A DNA stretch of 64,000 nt from positions 1,622,501 to 1,686,500 of the forward strand of contig NZ_CP092471.1 of NCBI RefSeq assembly GCF_026168555.1, written 5' to 3'. Positions 1-9,027 of this stretch are shown here, in pieces; the stretch's first letter is position 1, and each line of letters begins with the position of its first letter. Origin of the DNA: Qipengyuania spongiae. GTDB lineage: Bacteria; Pseudomonadota; Alphaproteobacteria; Sphingomonadales; Sphingomonadaceae. The position numbers and the translations under genes were made by a program. The notes beneath the pieces were generated by a model that had not been told where the DNA came from, made no database searches, and saw nothing but the letters and a program-made list of their open reading frames with translations.

Positions 1-607
1 CGATATTGATCGTCCGCTTCTCCAGGCCGCGCCAACTTGGATAGGCCGGATTGTCGCTGAGCACCGAGACCCGCTTGCCTTGCGGCTCGATTGCGACCCG
101 CTTGACGCTGAGCATGTCGTCCATGCGTAGCACATAGATCCCGTCGCGCAGCCGCGACTGTCCATCGTTGAGATCGACCATGACTTCATCGCCGTCATGC
201 AGCGTTGGCTCCATCGAATCCCCGTGCACGGCGATGATCGAAAGGCTCGTCGCCTTGCTTGCGGTCAGACGGCGCAGCCACTTCTCGTCGAACCCGAACT
301 GGGCGCATTTGGATTCCATCTCTGCCAAAGCGCCGTGCCCTGCCGAAGCTTCCACATCGAGAACCGGGACATGGACCAGTTCCACGACCGGGCCGGATCG
401 CCGTTCGGGCGCACCGAGGATCTTCTCGTCTACTCCGAAGAAGCGGGCGAGCACTGAGCGGTCCTGCTCGTCCAACTGCCGGGGACTGCCGCGGCGGATG
501 TATTGTTGGATGTAGGCCGCGTTGCGTCCGAGAAGGCGGGAGATCGAGGAGTAATTACATCCTCGTTGCTGGATCAGAACGTCCAGGGCTTTGCGTGCAT
601 CTTCCAT
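1..607 (-). CDS. LexA/CI-like S24-family repressor (C-terminus cut by window edge)
   Basis: The protein begins at the ATG at 605-607 and is still open at position 1, so at least 202 residues are present. An N-terminal helix-turn-helix (about residues 12-40) is followed by a peptidase S24 domain. The nucleophile is Ser131 in HGDSMEP and the general base is Lys169 in LSVKRV; an Ala-Gly pair near residues 89-90 (EASAGHG) sits where LexA and CI proteins self-cleave. Known family role: DNA-binding repressor inactivated by RecA-stimulated autoproteolysis. It is divergent from a 57-residue gene and its promoter region carries two CTAGG-type palindromes. I infer autoregulation and possible control of the conjugation operon. 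It could also be a host-type stress regulator without RecA control. Confidence 0.88.
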   Translation of the reverse strand, partial: MEDARKALDVLIQQRGCNYSSISRLLGRNAAYIQQYIRRGSPRQLDEQDRSVLARFFGVDEKILGAPERRSGPVVELVHVPVLDVEASAGHGALAEMESKCAQFGFDEKWLRRLTASKATSLSIIAVHGDSMEPTLHDGDEVMVDLNDGQSRLRDGIYVLRMDDMLSVKRVAIEPQGKRVSVLSDNPAYPSWRGLEKRTINI

Positions 608-630
608 CGCTGCGGGTCCTATCGCATTCG

Positions 631-669
631 TCTAGGAAATTCGATCCTAGACTCTAGGAAGACTTCCTA
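631..669. promoter_or_regulatory. Paired inverted repeats, probable operators of the S24 repressor
   Basis: Two adjoining palindromes lie in the divergent intergenic region. The first has 7-bp arms TCTAGGA and TCCTAGA separated by 7 bp (631-651). The second has arms TAGGAAG and CTTCCTA around one central base (655-669). Dyad symmetry beside a divergent repressor gene is typical of autoregulatory operators. Related CTAGG dyads occur at about 27075-27095 and 27246-27265. Confidence 0.6.
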
Positions 670-713
670 ATAAGAACATAACAAGAACACAAGCGGAAAG
701 CGAGTCGGAGGCG

Positions 714-887
714 ATGGAGCTCCTGGACCAGATTGAGGGCTATTTGGCGCGAAGCGGTACGAAGGCCAGCATGTTTGGTAGGCAGGCCGTCGGGGACCCT
801 CGATTCGTGCAGGATCTGCGCGAAGGGCGTCGACCGAGGCGCAAGACAAAGGAACGAGTGAAGGAATTTTTGAGAGCGAAGAGCTGA
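714..887 (+). CDS. Small basic HTH-like regulator, 57 residues
   Basis: A short frame from ATG 714 to TGA 885-887 encodes 57 residues, with a strong ribosome-binding site (GGAGGCG) directly before the start. It begins MELLDQIEGYLA, has a central FGRQAVGDPRF segment and the basic run LREGRRPRRKT. This matches a widespread, poorly characterised alphaproteobacterial small-protein pattern that looks like a compact helix-turn-helix. It is divergent from the S24 repressor and shares its operator region, resembling a repressor with a Cro-like or excisionase-like partner. That role is inference; the coding call rests on start, ribosome site and family resemblance. Confidence 0.72.
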   Translation: MELLDQIEGYLARSGTKASMFGRQAVGDPRFVQDLREGRRPRRKTKERVKEFLRAKS

Positions 888-997
888 GCTCCTCGCGGCA
901 GTTTCCGCCAATCAAGAGGCTTTTCCGACAACTCGCTCAATTTTCGGAAAGCAGCCCTTCGCTTCCCCATTTGCCTGACATAAATGGCTGGGATTGA

Positions 998-3694
998 TCA
1001 GTATTGTCCGAGGGCAAGCGTATTGCTTGCGGTTCGTTGACTCACGAACTTCTGCCAGCCAGTTTCTGCGCTAAGAAAACCTTCAAAGTCCTCCTTTGTG
1101 AGCATGGCATAATGAAACTGGCTTCCTTCAGCCAGTCGCTCTGCAGCTTCTTGCTTGGCAACTACAACTGGATCTTCAGCTTTCCACGCCGATTTGACCT
1201 CGACGAGATGCGTGGTGCCGTCTTCACGAAGGATGAGAAAATCAGGGTAGTAATTGCAGACGGTGTGGGATTCCGGATGGATGTAGTTCACGCGGAACCC
1301 AGACTGCCCATGCACAAGCATGCCGGTGAAGTAGATCTTGTCGCCATCGTTTAGCTTCAGCACCTTTTCGAAGAAATCGACCTCGGGCTGGCTGTCGAAA
1401 CAGTAGTGATCGAGATGGAACGTGCGATGCCGGGTATCAGCGTAGCGGGGGAAGTCCCTACTTGCGACGAGATGCGGCTTTGCTCTGAAGGTAAACGAAG
1501 GAACCCGGTTGGTCTCGGGGTTGTAGCCTTTTACCAGCTCGATCTGCTCTTCGACGGGGTCTTCGAACGTCTTGATCTCGAACAGGGCCTGGAAAACGGT
1601 CGGAACGATCAGGTCATGCAGGATGTCATTCGACATGTTCACGGCATGAACCAATCGGCCAAGTCCAACCTCCGTTTCGGCCAGCATGTCACCGATATCG
1701 AAAGGTGACACCCCATCACCGGCGAAATAACGAGCAACCTCGGCGATCAGAGTGTATTCTGAGAACGTCCGGTTCTCGAGCCTGTCTGTCACATCGACCT
1801 GTTCTTCCGCTGCAGCATTCACAGCCTTTCGGCGGCGAAGTGTTGCCCGATATTGTTCCATCGCGGCGTCTGACAAATCGAACGACAACTTTTCCGGCTC
1901 GTCCTTGCGCCGGGTTTGGAAAAGCTCGCGGCGGCGCGTGATTGTCAGTACAATGGGGGGCGGAACAGCCGTGACGGTATAGGTCTCACTGTCATCGGTC
2001 TTCTTCGGGCCGATTTCATCCGTGGTGACGCGGAAGTTCTGCTGCAGCTCGTCCTTGAGTATCTCCATGTTCTCGGCGGAGAGGTAGATGTGCCCGGTCT
2101 CCTGGATATCGCCGATGGCGCGTAGGCACCGCATGGTCGATTGCAGCACGAAAATGCGCGACTTGGGTTTGCGATAAAGCGCAACCCCGAACAGCGAGCG
2201 GCAGTTCCAGCCTTCGCGGCCCTTGCCAACCAGAAGAATGAACTGCTTGTCGGAATCTTCGGTATCAAGCCGGTTGAACTCGCGAATGTCTTCGGCAGTG
2301 GTCAGCTTCTCGTCACCGACATTCACCAAGATGCGGCTTGTCGATACGCCGAGATCGGCCAAAATCTTTTCCAGCGCCGGGCGCAGTTCAGTGTCCAATT
2401 CCTCAATAGTGGATGCGAAAATCGCCAGTTTGGGCAACATGCCTTCACGACGCTTCTCGCCTTCGCGCTCCCAGAAGTCCTGGACAGCCAGTTTGAGGAA
2501 ATCGCCGGACTTCACGTTGCCGGAATAATCGACAAAATCGGGCTGTTTCAGATAGGCCTTATCGATTGCTGCCTTCAACCCATAGGCATAGACCACTTCT
2601 GGCATGATGGTGTCGTTGACATAGGGCGTGCCGGTGAAATTGTAGCACCCGACCACACTGGTCTTCTTGTGCTCCAGCGCACGCGCCAGTTCGTCGATGG
2701 TCGTGCGAAGCGCCGAATCCTGCTTGGCCTGACCAAGGTCCTTTTCCAATGCCGCCCCCATCGAATGGTGGGCTTCATCGACATAGATTCCCAGCTGCGG
2801 CAGACGCGCGATGCGCTGGAAACGGGCGTTGACGGCCAGATCAGCGTCGGTTTCGGGCGCAGCTTCACCCAGCATTTCGTACAATTCGCCATAGACTTCC
2901 GAGAGCGTTCCGGTCTTCTCCGAAAACAGCTTGTCGGTAACGGTCGGCTCAGCCGAACGGCGCTTCAGGATGATCTTCTGGGTATTCGAGATGATGACGT
3001 TGAATGATGATCCATCCTGCGCGCCGATGGTCGAGGCGGTATCGTCAAGGAAGTGGAACTTCAGGTTTGAGCGCAGGAAATTGGCATATTCCGGCGGGAC
3101 GACCAGATCGAGATCGAAGGTCTGAATCTCTTTCAGCGACTGCAACACGGTCTTGTCCGGAGCGAAGACCAGCGCATTCTTGCAGAACCGGGTATCCTTG
3201 CTGAACTTGTTGGCGAGGAGAAACTCATAGAAGATGCACGTAGCCATCAAGATGGTTTTGCCCAGCCCCATGGTCAGCGCGAAAATGTAGTTCGGGTAGG
3301 AGCGGGCACGCTCGCTCAACCGGGCGAAGATTGCCTGATACTGATCCTCGCCCTCCAGCTCCATAAACGGAAGCAGCGTGCCCTGGCCCTGCCGGTCGGC
3401 GCCTGTCGTCTGGAATTCTGAGAACAGCCCCTCGTTCCTGGCCCATTGCTGAAACAGCTCATGGACATGGGCGTTATCGCCAAATTCTTTCAGGAAGACA
3501 TAGATTTCCAGCGCTTCAAACTGCGGCTTCCGCAGAAAGGCATCGGTTCGCAGTTCGGGGTCGTTGAAGTCGAGCAGCTGCTTTGTAAGCTGCTTGTACC
3601 GCTTACGGATCGTCCCGCGATTATCGGTGTAGAATTTGAGCAGCGCCTGAAAGAAGGCGAAATCCTGCCGGACCGTCTTCTTCCCCTTAGCCAT
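998..3694 (-). CDS. res: Type III restriction Res-like helicase-nuclease
   Basis: An 898-residue superfamily 2 helicase. Walker A (MGLGKT) is near residue 145 and the DEAH-type Walker B (YVDEAHH) near 303. Near the C-terminus, YYPDFLIL followed by HLVEVKSAW (about 815-840) reads as a PD-(D/E)XK nuclease core. This layout is that of Res subunits of type III restriction enzymes, which translocate and cut DNA when two unmethylated sites meet. The start overlaps the end of the upstream methyltransferase gene by 8 bp, so the two are translationally coupled. It is the last gene of a helicase-methyltransferase-Res operon. It appears intact. Confidence 0.88.
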   Translation of the reverse strand: MAKGKKTVRQDFAFFQALLKFYTDNRGTIRKRYKQLTKQLLDFNDPELRTDAFLRKPQFEALEIYVFLKEFGDNAHVHELFQQWARNEGLFSEFQTTGADRQGQGTLLPFMELEGEDQYQAIFARLSERARSYPNYIFALTMGLGKTILMATCIFYEFLLANKFSKDTRFCKNALVFAPDKTVLQSLKEIQTFDLDLVVPPEYANFLRSNLKFHFLDDTASTIGAQDGSSFNVIISNTQKIILKRRSAEPTVTDKLFSEKTGTLSEVYGELYEMLGEAAPETDADLAVNARFQRIARLPQLGIYVDEAHHSMGAALEKDLGQAKQDSALRTTIDELARALEHKKTSVVGCYNFTGTPYVNDTIMPEVVYAYGLKAAIDKAYLKQPDFVDYSGNVKSGDFLKLAVQDFWEREGEKRREGMLPKLAIFASTIEELDTELRPALEKILADLGVSTSRILVNVGDEKLTTAEDIREFNRLDTEDSDKQFILLVGKGREGWNCRSLFGVALYRKPKSRIFVLQSTMRCLRAIGDIQETGHIYLSAENMEILKDELQQNFRVTTDEIGPKKTDDSETYTVTAVPPPIVLTITRRRELFQTRRKDEPEKLSFDLSDAAMEQYRATLRRRKAVNAAAEEQVDVTDRLENRTFSEYTLIAEVARYFAGDGVSPFDIGDMLAETEVGLGRLVHAVNMSNDILHDLIVPTVFQALFEIKTFEDPVEEQIELVKGYNPETNRVPSFTFRAKPHLVASRDFPRYADTRHRTFHLDHYCFDSQPEVDFFEKVLKLNDGDKIYFTGMLVHGQSGFRVNYIHPESHTVCNYYPDFLILREDGTTHLVEVKSAWKAEDPVVVAKQEAAERLAEGSQFHYAMLTKEDFEGFLSAETGWQKFVSQRTASNTLALGQY

Positions 3695-5540
3695 TCTTGA
3701 TCTCGCCTTCCCATGACTCGGAGAGCAGGTCGGTGATCTTCACCCGGATCGTGCCTGCATCGTCAGGGATGACATAGCGCCCTGCCACCAGTTCATCCTT
3801 GCCCGGGGCATCGACAATGGCCGGTGTCAGCACTGCACCGTCAAAATGGAAATCGACCTTCACACTTTCGACCAGCTGCCGCCAGTCCTCCACCGCATCG
3901 CTTTCCAGCGACAGCTTTTGCAGCAAGTTCATCGGGAAAAAGCCCGCGATCACCAGTTCGCCATTCTCGATGGCCAGGCGGGCATCGGATGACTTCTTGA
4001 AATGCAGATGCGCCTTGTCGCGGATCAGGTCGGTGACCATCACTTCAATATCGAACCCGGACTTCTTGGCCTCCAGCGTCAAGTGCGAGCCAAGATCGGG
4101 CTCATGGCCCATGCAAACTAGATGGATGCGTTCGACTGGCTTGTTCGGCGTTTCTGCCTTGCGGCGTTCGAAGGCCTTGAAATCGAGCCCGTTGATGACC
4201 TCGTTCAAGTCCTGCCGCGTCGCGATCCGATTTACCGGCATGATCTTGACCAGATAGCCTTCCCGCTGACCATCGAAGGCACTGCTAGGTGGCAAGGGCT
4301 GCAATTCCATCGCTTCTCGGATCAGCTCCTTGGCTTCGACCGGATTGCGGAAGAGGTCGTAATTGTTGACGTTGTAGACCTCGAAGCCGGTATAAAACTT
4401 CTTTGGTTTATCGTCATATTCACCAGAAAATAGTTCGCCATCTTGACGCTCGATATCGTCGCGTATGCCACAGAGACGCTTGCATGTCGTCTCGATCGAG
4501 CCGAGGTTGATATCTGCTCCAATAAATTTGCGGCCCAACTTCATCGCGACCGCTTGTGCGGTTCCTGAGCCCATGAAACAATCAAGAATCGTAGCTCCTT
4601 GATTGGTCGATGCCTTAATCAATTTGAACAGTAGTTCTTCTGGTTTCTGGGTCGGATAATTTGTTCTTACACTGGAGCTTTGATTTTCCATATCGACGAA
4701 AAAATAGTCATTAGGAACTTTACCTTCTCGTAGGTAATCCCGAACCACCAGTTCTGGATGGGTGGTCTCATAGGAGGGGTCAACGTCCTTAGCACCCTTT
4801 ATGGGGCTACCGGAAATGAAGCGCCCATTCAGTCGATACCGTCCGACCTCGTCTTCCAGGCGATATTTCTTGATCGTGGTTTCAGAAAGCGGCTCCATTA
4901 CCATTTCAGCGTCGTGGTTGAAGACCGGATCACCGCCCTTTTTGTATAGCAGGATAGGGTGGTGGCTCTTCTTCCAAGAGGATTTGTTCGATGAGCGCGT
5001 TTGGAAACCCCAGCTTAGTGAGGTTTCGAAATTATCGGGGCCAAAAACCTCATCCAAAATACAACGAAGCTGATGGCTCTTTCGATGATCGCAATGCAGA
5101 TAAATTACACCGTTCTCACTCAAAAGCTCATGTATTAATATTATCCGCTCGTACATGAATTGCAGGAATTGATCGGAACTCCACATGTCCGTGTATTGCT
5201 TCTCCTCGAATGACGAATGATCATTCGAAGCAGTTGCGCCCTTGACTTGAATGCTTTTCTTGTAGTCCGCCTTGCTGTCGAAAGGTGGATCAATGTAAAC
5301 AAAGTCCACCTTCCCCCTGAACTCCCGCAGCAAATGCGACATCACCTGCAGATTGTCGCCCCAATAGATACGGTTCCACCAGCCATCCGTAGGATCGCCG
5401 TAGGACTCCTTCTTCTGGGCGGGGAAATACTGGGTCGACTTGAACGGGCGTTTGCCCGCCCAGCGCAGCTCGGGAAACCCACGGATCGGCGGCAGATCGA
5501 ATTCAAACGTCTCAAATGCTTCCGGGTTATCCTTACTCAT
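3687..5540 (-). CDS. mod: Beta-class DNA methyltransferase (type III Mod-like)
   Basis: A 617-residue amino-methyltransferase. The catalytic motif DPPF is at about residues 84-87, ahead of the S-adenosylmethionine motif (CFMGSGT, near 325); that order defines the beta group found in type III Mod subunits. The remaining C-terminal half has no motif I recognise. The ATG at 5540 is preceded by AAGGGG at good spacing. It should methylate adenine (inferred from DPPF rather than a cytosine-specific motif) and supply specificity to the Res protein encoded by the overlapping downstream gene. Recognition sequence cannot be read from the gene. Confidence 0.88.
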   Translation of the reverse strand: MSKDNPEAFETFEFDLPPIRGFPELRWAGKRPFKSTQYFPAQKKESYGDPTDGWWNRIYWGDNLQVMSHLLREFRGKVDFVYIDPPFDSKADYKKSIQVKGATASNDHSSFEEKQYTDMWSSDQFLQFMYERIILIHELLSENGVIYLHCDHRKSHQLRCILDEVFGPDNFETSLSWGFQTRSSNKSSWKKSHHPILLYKKGGDPVFNHDAEMVMEPLSETTIKKYRLEDEVGRYRLNGRFISGSPIKGAKDVDPSYETTHPELVVRDYLREGKVPNDYFFVDMENQSSSVRTNYPTQKPEELLFKLIKASTNQGATILDCFMGSGTAQAVAMKLGRKFIGADINLGSIETTCKRLCGIRDDIERQDGELFSGEYDDKPKKFYTGFEVYNVNNYDLFRNPVEAKELIREAMELQPLPPSSAFDGQREGYLVKIMPVNRIATRQDLNEVINGLDFKAFERRKAETPNKPVERIHLVCMGHEPDLGSHLTLEAKKSGFDIEVMVTDLIRDKAHLHFKKSSDARLAIENGELVIAGFFPMNLLQKLSLESDAVEDWRQLVESVKVDFHFDGAVLTPAIVDAPGKDELVAGRYVIPDDAGTIRVKITDLLSESWEGEIKNG

Positions 5541-5582
5541 GCCGCCCCTTCAATTCCCTGCCGTCTCGGCGTTGGCTGCGCA

Positions 5583-8465
5583 TCACGCGCCGCAGAATGT
5601 CATGTCGCAAAATGACCGGAAGTCGCAGTTCTTGCACAGCTTCTCCGGTCGCTCCCGCAACCCATAGTCCTTGGATACGATTTTGCCGATAACGGAATCG
5701 ACCTGGTCGATCGTGCCCTCGATGTCCGCCGTCTCCCGTTTGAAGGTGATCCGCGGATTTCCGGCCTCCTCGCCGGTGTAATACAGCGCCATACGATCCA
5801 CCCGGACGCCGCGCTTCTCCTCGAACAGATGGGCATAGATCTGCAACTGCCGCCTATAGCGCGCCAGTTTTTCGGCATCATCGATCAGGTCCGGCTTCTT
5901 TTCGGTCTTGAAGTCGATGATCTCCCAGGCCCCATCCTCGGCCTGGATCAGGTCGACATTGCCGGTCAGGACATAGTCGTCCTTGAGCAGGCTGAGTTCG
6001 ACCTCGGCCTCGCGCAGGCGGTGCCAGTTGCTCCGCTCCCGGTCGACATAGGTCGCGATGTGCCGCCGTGCGATGCGCAGCACCGGCTCGCCCAGATAGA
6101 CCCGCTCCTTCTGCGAGATGTTGGCGTAGTTGCTGCGAAACCACTGGTCGATCTGTTCGGTGGTGACCTTCTGCTCGTCCCCGCGCAACACGGCCTTGTG
6201 GATGTCCTCAATCGTCTGATGGACCAGCGTGCCGAACAGGATGGCGTTCGTCCGCACCGGGGCGAACTCAAGGTCCTTGAAAAAGCGGTATTGCTGCGGG
6301 CAGGCCTCGAAAATCAGCACGTCCGACGTAAAGGAATAGCTATGCTTGAGGTTGGCTTCCTTCACTGTCGCCAGCTTCACGGAGTCAGGGTCAAAATGCA
6401 ACTCGCGCCAGCTTTTGAGCGGCGAATAGACAGGCTGGAAGTACTGCGAAGGCACGTTGCGCTGCCCGCGCGCCTTGGGCGTATTCTCCTGACAGCTTAG
6501 CACCAGCATGTTCTGGGCACGGGAATATGCCGTGTAGAACAGCCGCCAGAAGTCGAACGTCTTGATCCTGTCGAGCGGCTCGAATAGTTCGCCGTCACCA
6601 AATTCGGCCTCAAGCAGGTCATCCAGTGGCGACTGCTGACGACGCGGCACGGCATCGAGCGAACCGGTCACGACAATCGGAAACTCCAGCCCCTTGGACT
6701 GGTGGATCGTCATGAAGGATACGCAACCCGATGGGGCATATTCGGCCTCATCCTCATATTCCTCGATCCCGCCGTCCCACAGGAACCGCAGGAAATAATT
6801 GAAGAGGGTGAGCAGGTCGCGCTCAAGCCGATCCGGCTGAATGACGATGACGTTGTAGAGGTATTCGTACTTGTTCAGCAGCCGCGAAAGCTTGGCTAGG
6901 TTGCGCGCCGGACGACTGTCCCTGACCCCGGAATGGGCGAGGTCCTCGCCAAGGAAACGGCTGAAAGTCGGAAACTGGATCAGGTCGTAAAAGAGGTTGG
7001 CGAACGAGTAGTTGGTATTCTCGGACAGTATGAGGTGCTGCTTCGCCTTGTCCTTTGCCCATGCCGCAATCTGCTCGTCGGTCCCGGTCTTGAGATGGGC
7101 AATGAAATCCCCAAGGCACCGATCAAAGTACGCCCAGACATCAAGCTGCATCCCCTCCCGCGTGGCACGGATCGAGCCGTATTGTGGGAAGAGAAACATG
7201 AACGCGCCGATCATCAGTCGAATCTCGTCGCGTTCGAAATACATGTTGGAGCGCGGCGCATAGATAGGGATGCCCGCAACCTCGAGATCGTTGGCGAACT
7301 GCGTGACCTTGGGATTGCGGACCGACCTGAACAGGAAAGCGACCTGGTTCCAATCCTTGACGATGCCGTCGCCGCGAAGTTTCGTCAGAAAGGCCACTGT
7401 TTCGCTGGCCCAGTTCTCCTCGCCATCCTCACCGGAAACCTTGAAGACAACAGGCCGCTTGGCCCGATCATCACCTGCAGCTTCGATCACCTTAGGGAAG
7501 CGGTAGGACCGGTCGTTCCCTTGCCAGTCAGCAAGATCCATCCAGCGGTTGTAGAAGTCGACGATATCCGGGTGTGACCGGTAGTTCTTGGTCAGGTAAA
7601 TCTGTTGGCAGGTGCCATCGGGGAAGCGGCTCGGAAATTCAAGGATATTGCGGATCGAGGCACCACGAAACCGGTAAAGAGCCTGGTCATCATCCCCGAC
7701 GACGCAAAGGTTGTTGTGACGAGAAGCCAGCTTCAGAACGATCTTTTCCTGGATCGTGTTCGTGTCTTGGTACTCGTCGATCATCAGATAATCGAAGCGA
7801 TCGCAGAGCTGCTCCGCGACCTCAGGTAGCTGCAATAGACGGAGCGCCTCGACCTGGATCGAGGAGAAATCGATGTAATTGTATTGGCCAAGCAGCGTTT
7901 GGTAGAGGGCATATGCCTCGCCAAGAATCTGCAGCTCGGTCGCGGTTGCTGTTGCCAGGGCTTCCGGCAGGACAGCTTCTTCCGAGAGCTTGTTCAAATA
8001 GCCGCACAACCGCTCTGCGATACGCCATGACGACAGGTTTTGCGATGGCCGAATGAAATCTTCCAACCCGGCAATTTCACGAAATTCAGGCAGACGCTGA
8101 AAGACAAAATACTGCTGATCGAACTGGTCGAGAATCGTGAAGTTGCGACGGATGCTCGAGAAAGCGCGAAACTCATCAATGATGTCGAGGAAGATCGAAT
8201 GCAATGTGCCGACCGTAAGGTCGAGCGGATTGACCTTTGCGCCCGACCGTTGGAGACGATCGGAGATCCGGGTCTTAAGCTCCTTCGCCGCCTTCTCGGT
8301 GAAGGTCGAGATAAGCACGCGTTCCGGTTGTACGTCCCGTGTCGCGAGCAGGTTAACGGTTCTCTCTACCAACGAGAAGGTCTTCCCGGAGCCAGGCCCT
8401 GCGACAATCAGCATAGGCCCGTCGAGCGCTTCGATTACTTTCTGTTGCTCGAAATTAGCTCCCAC
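5583..8465 (-). CDS. UvrD/AddA-like helicase with C-terminal RecB-type nuclease and probable Fe-S cluster
   Basis: A 960-residue superfamily 1A helicase starting at a GTG with AAGGGA upstream. Walker A (GPGSGKT) is at 23-29 and Walker B (IDEYQD) near 230. The last quarter carries a RecB-family PD-(D/E)XK signature (IIDFKTEKK, near 852). A cysteine near 720 (EACPQQ) plus three near the C-terminus (LCKNCDFRSFC) match the four-cysteine iron-sulfur arrangement of AddB and Cas4-type nucleases. It lies 42 bp upstream of the methyltransferase gene in the same direction, so it is probably co-transcribed with the restriction genes. A DNA-end-processing role in defence is inferred. Confidence 0.85.
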   Translation of the reverse strand: MGANFEQQKVIEALDGPMLIVAGPGSGKTFSLVERTVNLLATRDVQPERVLISTFTEKAAKELKTRISDRLQRSGAKVNPLDLTVGTLHSIFLDIIDEFRAFSSIRRNFTILDQFDQQYFVFQRLPEFREIAGLEDFIRPSQNLSSWRIAERLCGYLNKLSEEAVLPEALATATATELQILGEAYALYQTLLGQYNYIDFSSIQVEALRLLQLPEVAEQLCDRFDYLMIDEYQDTNTIQEKIVLKLASRHNNLCVVGDDDQALYRFRGASIRNILEFPSRFPDGTCQQIYLTKNYRSHPDIVDFYNRWMDLADWQGNDRSYRFPKVIEAAGDDRAKRPVVFKVSGEDGEENWASETVAFLTKLRGDGIVKDWNQVAFLFRSVRNPKVTQFANDLEVAGIPIYAPRSNMYFERDEIRLMIGAFMFLFPQYGSIRATREGMQLDVWAYFDRCLGDFIAHLKTGTDEQIAAWAKDKAKQHLILSENTNYSFANLFYDLIQFPTFSRFLGEDLAHSGVRDSRPARNLAKLSRLLNKYEYLYNVIVIQPDRLERDLLTLFNYFLRFLWDGGIEEYEDEAEYAPSGCVSFMTIHQSKGLEFPIVVTGSLDAVPRRQQSPLDDLLEAEFGDGELFEPLDRIKTFDFWRLFYTAYSRAQNMLVLSCQENTPKARGQRNVPSQYFQPVYSPLKSWRELHFDPDSVKLATVKEANLKHSYSFTSDVLIFEACPQQYRFFKDLEFAPVRTNAILFGTLVHQTIEDIHKAVLRGDEQKVTTEQIDQWFRSNYANISQKERVYLGEPVLRIARRHIATYVDRERSNWHRLREAEVELSLLKDDYVLTGNVDLIQAEDGAWEIIDFKTEKKPDLIDDAEKLARYRRQLQIYAHLFEEKRGVRVDRMALYYTGEEAGNPRITFKRETADIEGTIDQVDSVIGKIVSKDYGLRERPEKLCKNCDFRSFCDMTFCGA

Positions 8466-8784
8466 GCTGTGTCCCTTGATTTTGCACGCTTCGACAGATC
8501 ATTGAACAAAAATAGCAGGTTACTGTCGAATCTGATCTGCCTACCCGATCCTCGATTGGAAATGTATCTAAAACTCGGTTTCATTCTGGTTTTGCAACGG
8601 CTTTCCGCTGACCGTGTGAGCGACCACAGCTCGGATAGGTTGAATAGCGGGATGAGCAAGCACGGCGAAGCGCTCAAGCAGGAAGCGGCGCTCAGAGGAG
8701 AGGCATGTGCCTTGCATACGAGCACGAGGAAGCAACTTTCCGTTGTCTTCGAGCCAATGTTTTTGCTATGTTCTCCGGAGAAAT
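8466..8784. other. Gene-free divergent spacer
   Basis: About 320 bp between the leftward helicase-methyltransferase operon and a rightward small membrane-protein gene. It should hold both promoters. I see no convincing gene, palindrome or terminator; only the ribosome site CCGGAG at its right end is clear. Confidence 0.5.
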
Positions 8785-9018
8785 ATGATGAACGCGATCA
8801 TGATGAATTTTGACATTGAAAGCTCCGAGGCACGCCGATCCAAAAAATGGGAAGGGCTGTCTGAAATCGATCAGGCGATCAGTGACAATCGCCTGATGGA
8901 GTATCGGATCAAGAAGTCTTGGGCCGATCCTTGGGGGCGGAAGCTCACGATCACGGTCCTGCTGGTGATTGCCGCAGGGTTTGCTTACTTGGCTGGGACA
9001 TCTGCTGGGCTCTGGTGA
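8785..9018 (+). CDS. Small membrane protein, single C-terminal helix
   Basis: The start is one of two adjacent ATGs at 8785 and 8788; GGAG at 8777-8780 fits either, giving 76-77 residues. The N-terminal part is soluble and charged (KKWEGLSEIDQAI), followed by one hydrophobic helix (LTITVLLVIAAGFAYLAG) at the C-terminus, as in a tail-anchored protein. It converges with traG, leaving only 9 bp between the stops. I do not recognise a family. Its place between the restriction operon and the transfer operon suggests an accessory role in either, but nothing in the sequence decides this. Confidence 0.55.
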   Translation: MMNAIMMNFDIESSEARRSKKWEGLSEIDQAISDNRLMEYRIKKSWADPWGRKLTITVLLVIAAGFAYLAGTSAGLW

Positions 9019-9027
9019 TCTTATTTA

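Noticed and set aside
9..607. Rightward frames at 168-657
   Set aside because: They are antisense to the S24 repressor, which has both catalytic residues and the HTH.
2141..3007. Long rightward open frame (288 codons) inside the Res-like gene
   Set aside because: It is antisense to a clear helicase gene, has no recognisable protein family and no ribosome site; GC-rich DNA gives such shadow frames.
5583..8465. Helicase-nuclease as housekeeping AddA
   Set aside because: No addB partner is adjacent, and operon placement with the methyltransferase and Res genes favours a restriction-linked role.
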